Positions 51,069 to 51,218 of a stretch of 51,218 nt of DNA are shown here, one piece after another. The stretch covers positions 1 through 51,218 of the forward strand of contig OMXV01000037.1 in NCBI GenBank assembly GCA_900315075.1, read 5' to 3'. Source of the DNA: an uncultured Prevotellaceae bacterium. GTDB lineage: Bacteria; Bacteroidota; Bacteroidia; Bacteroidales; Bacteroidaceae. The notes under the pieces were generated by a model, which was not told where the DNA came from, ran no database searches, and worked only from the letters and a program-made list of their open reading frames with translations. The position numbers were made by a program, and so were the translations under genes. The stretch's first letter is position 1; the number at the start of each line of letters is the position of its first letter.

Positions 51069-51218
51069 CGTTTGAAAATTACTCAAATCACATCGATTAC
51101 ATAATTATAAAAAAACGCTTCGCTTCGAAAAAAGAAGAAAAAAATAGAAAAAACGCAAGCTTTCTAAAAAAGGAAGAAAAATTAGCCAACACCAAATTTC
51201 CATCCTATTCAAACCTTA

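Overview
The window looks like a chromosomal segment of a gut or rumen Bacteroidales bacterium, most likely a Prevotella-type member of Prevotellaceae. This rests on a SusC/SusD pair, a hybrid two-component system with an AraC-type output, a short primary sigma factor without region 1.1, TAnnTTTG promoter elements, Bacteroidales-specific lipoprotein families (DUF4836, a GldB-like protein), and many secreted proteins with Prevotella-style C-terminal sorting tails. The species cannot be fixed from the sequence. No rRNA, tRNA or CRISPR array was recognised.

Layout. (1) 32-1718: an IS110-family insertion sequence with a structured 5' non-coding part. (2) 1719-2400: a gene-free, repeat-rich stretch. 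(3) 2401-3936 (-): a BspA-type leucine-rich-repeat surface protein. (4) 4076-23223 (-): a polysaccharide utilisation locus. In transcription order it holds SusC, SusD, a drastically shortened GH67-like protein, two proteins built from a repeated unrecognised two-part module, a CE15 glucuronoyl esterase, an SGNH esterase fused to a CotH domain, and the hybrid sensor/regulator. The inferred substrate is glucuronoxylan or its ester cross-links to lignin. (5) 23899-29038 (+): an HtrA protease, then RpoD, a small exported basic protein, an HprK-like kinase, an S26-type peptidase-like protein and a PqqD-like protein. (6) 29480-36635 (-): dipeptidyl peptidase IV, a DUF4861 protein and a translationally coupled iorA-iorB-aminotransferase set for aromatic 2-oxoacid oxidation. 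(7) 36636-37947: 1.3 kb of palindromic repeats. (8) 37948-38751 (+): a GldB-like lipoprotein. (9) 38894-44597 (-): two DUF4836 lipoproteins, an FtsX-like permease and a TonB-C-domain protein. (10) 44780-51068 (+): two large adhesin-like secreted proteins with choice-of-anchor-J-type domains.

How the parts work together. The PUL regulator sits at the 3' end of the locus. The SusC promoter has a good -7 box but no recognisable -33 box, and repeated TCTCA motifs lie upstream, as expected for an activator-dependent promoter. DPP IV can release dipeptides, and the aminotransferase plus IorAB can convert aromatic amino acids to aryl-acetyl-CoA with reduction of ferredoxin.

The most striking points are: the GH67-like protein that keeps the family's N- and C-terminal blocks but has lost the catalytic barrel; the duplicated A-B module in the same locus; a pair of 132-150 bp MITE-like elements sharing 81 identical bases, one of which supplies the last codons and stop of a PUL gene; two further genes (DPP IV and the leucine-rich-repeat gene) whose coding sequence contains intergenic-repeat sequence; and the kinase/S26/PqqD trio behind rpoD.
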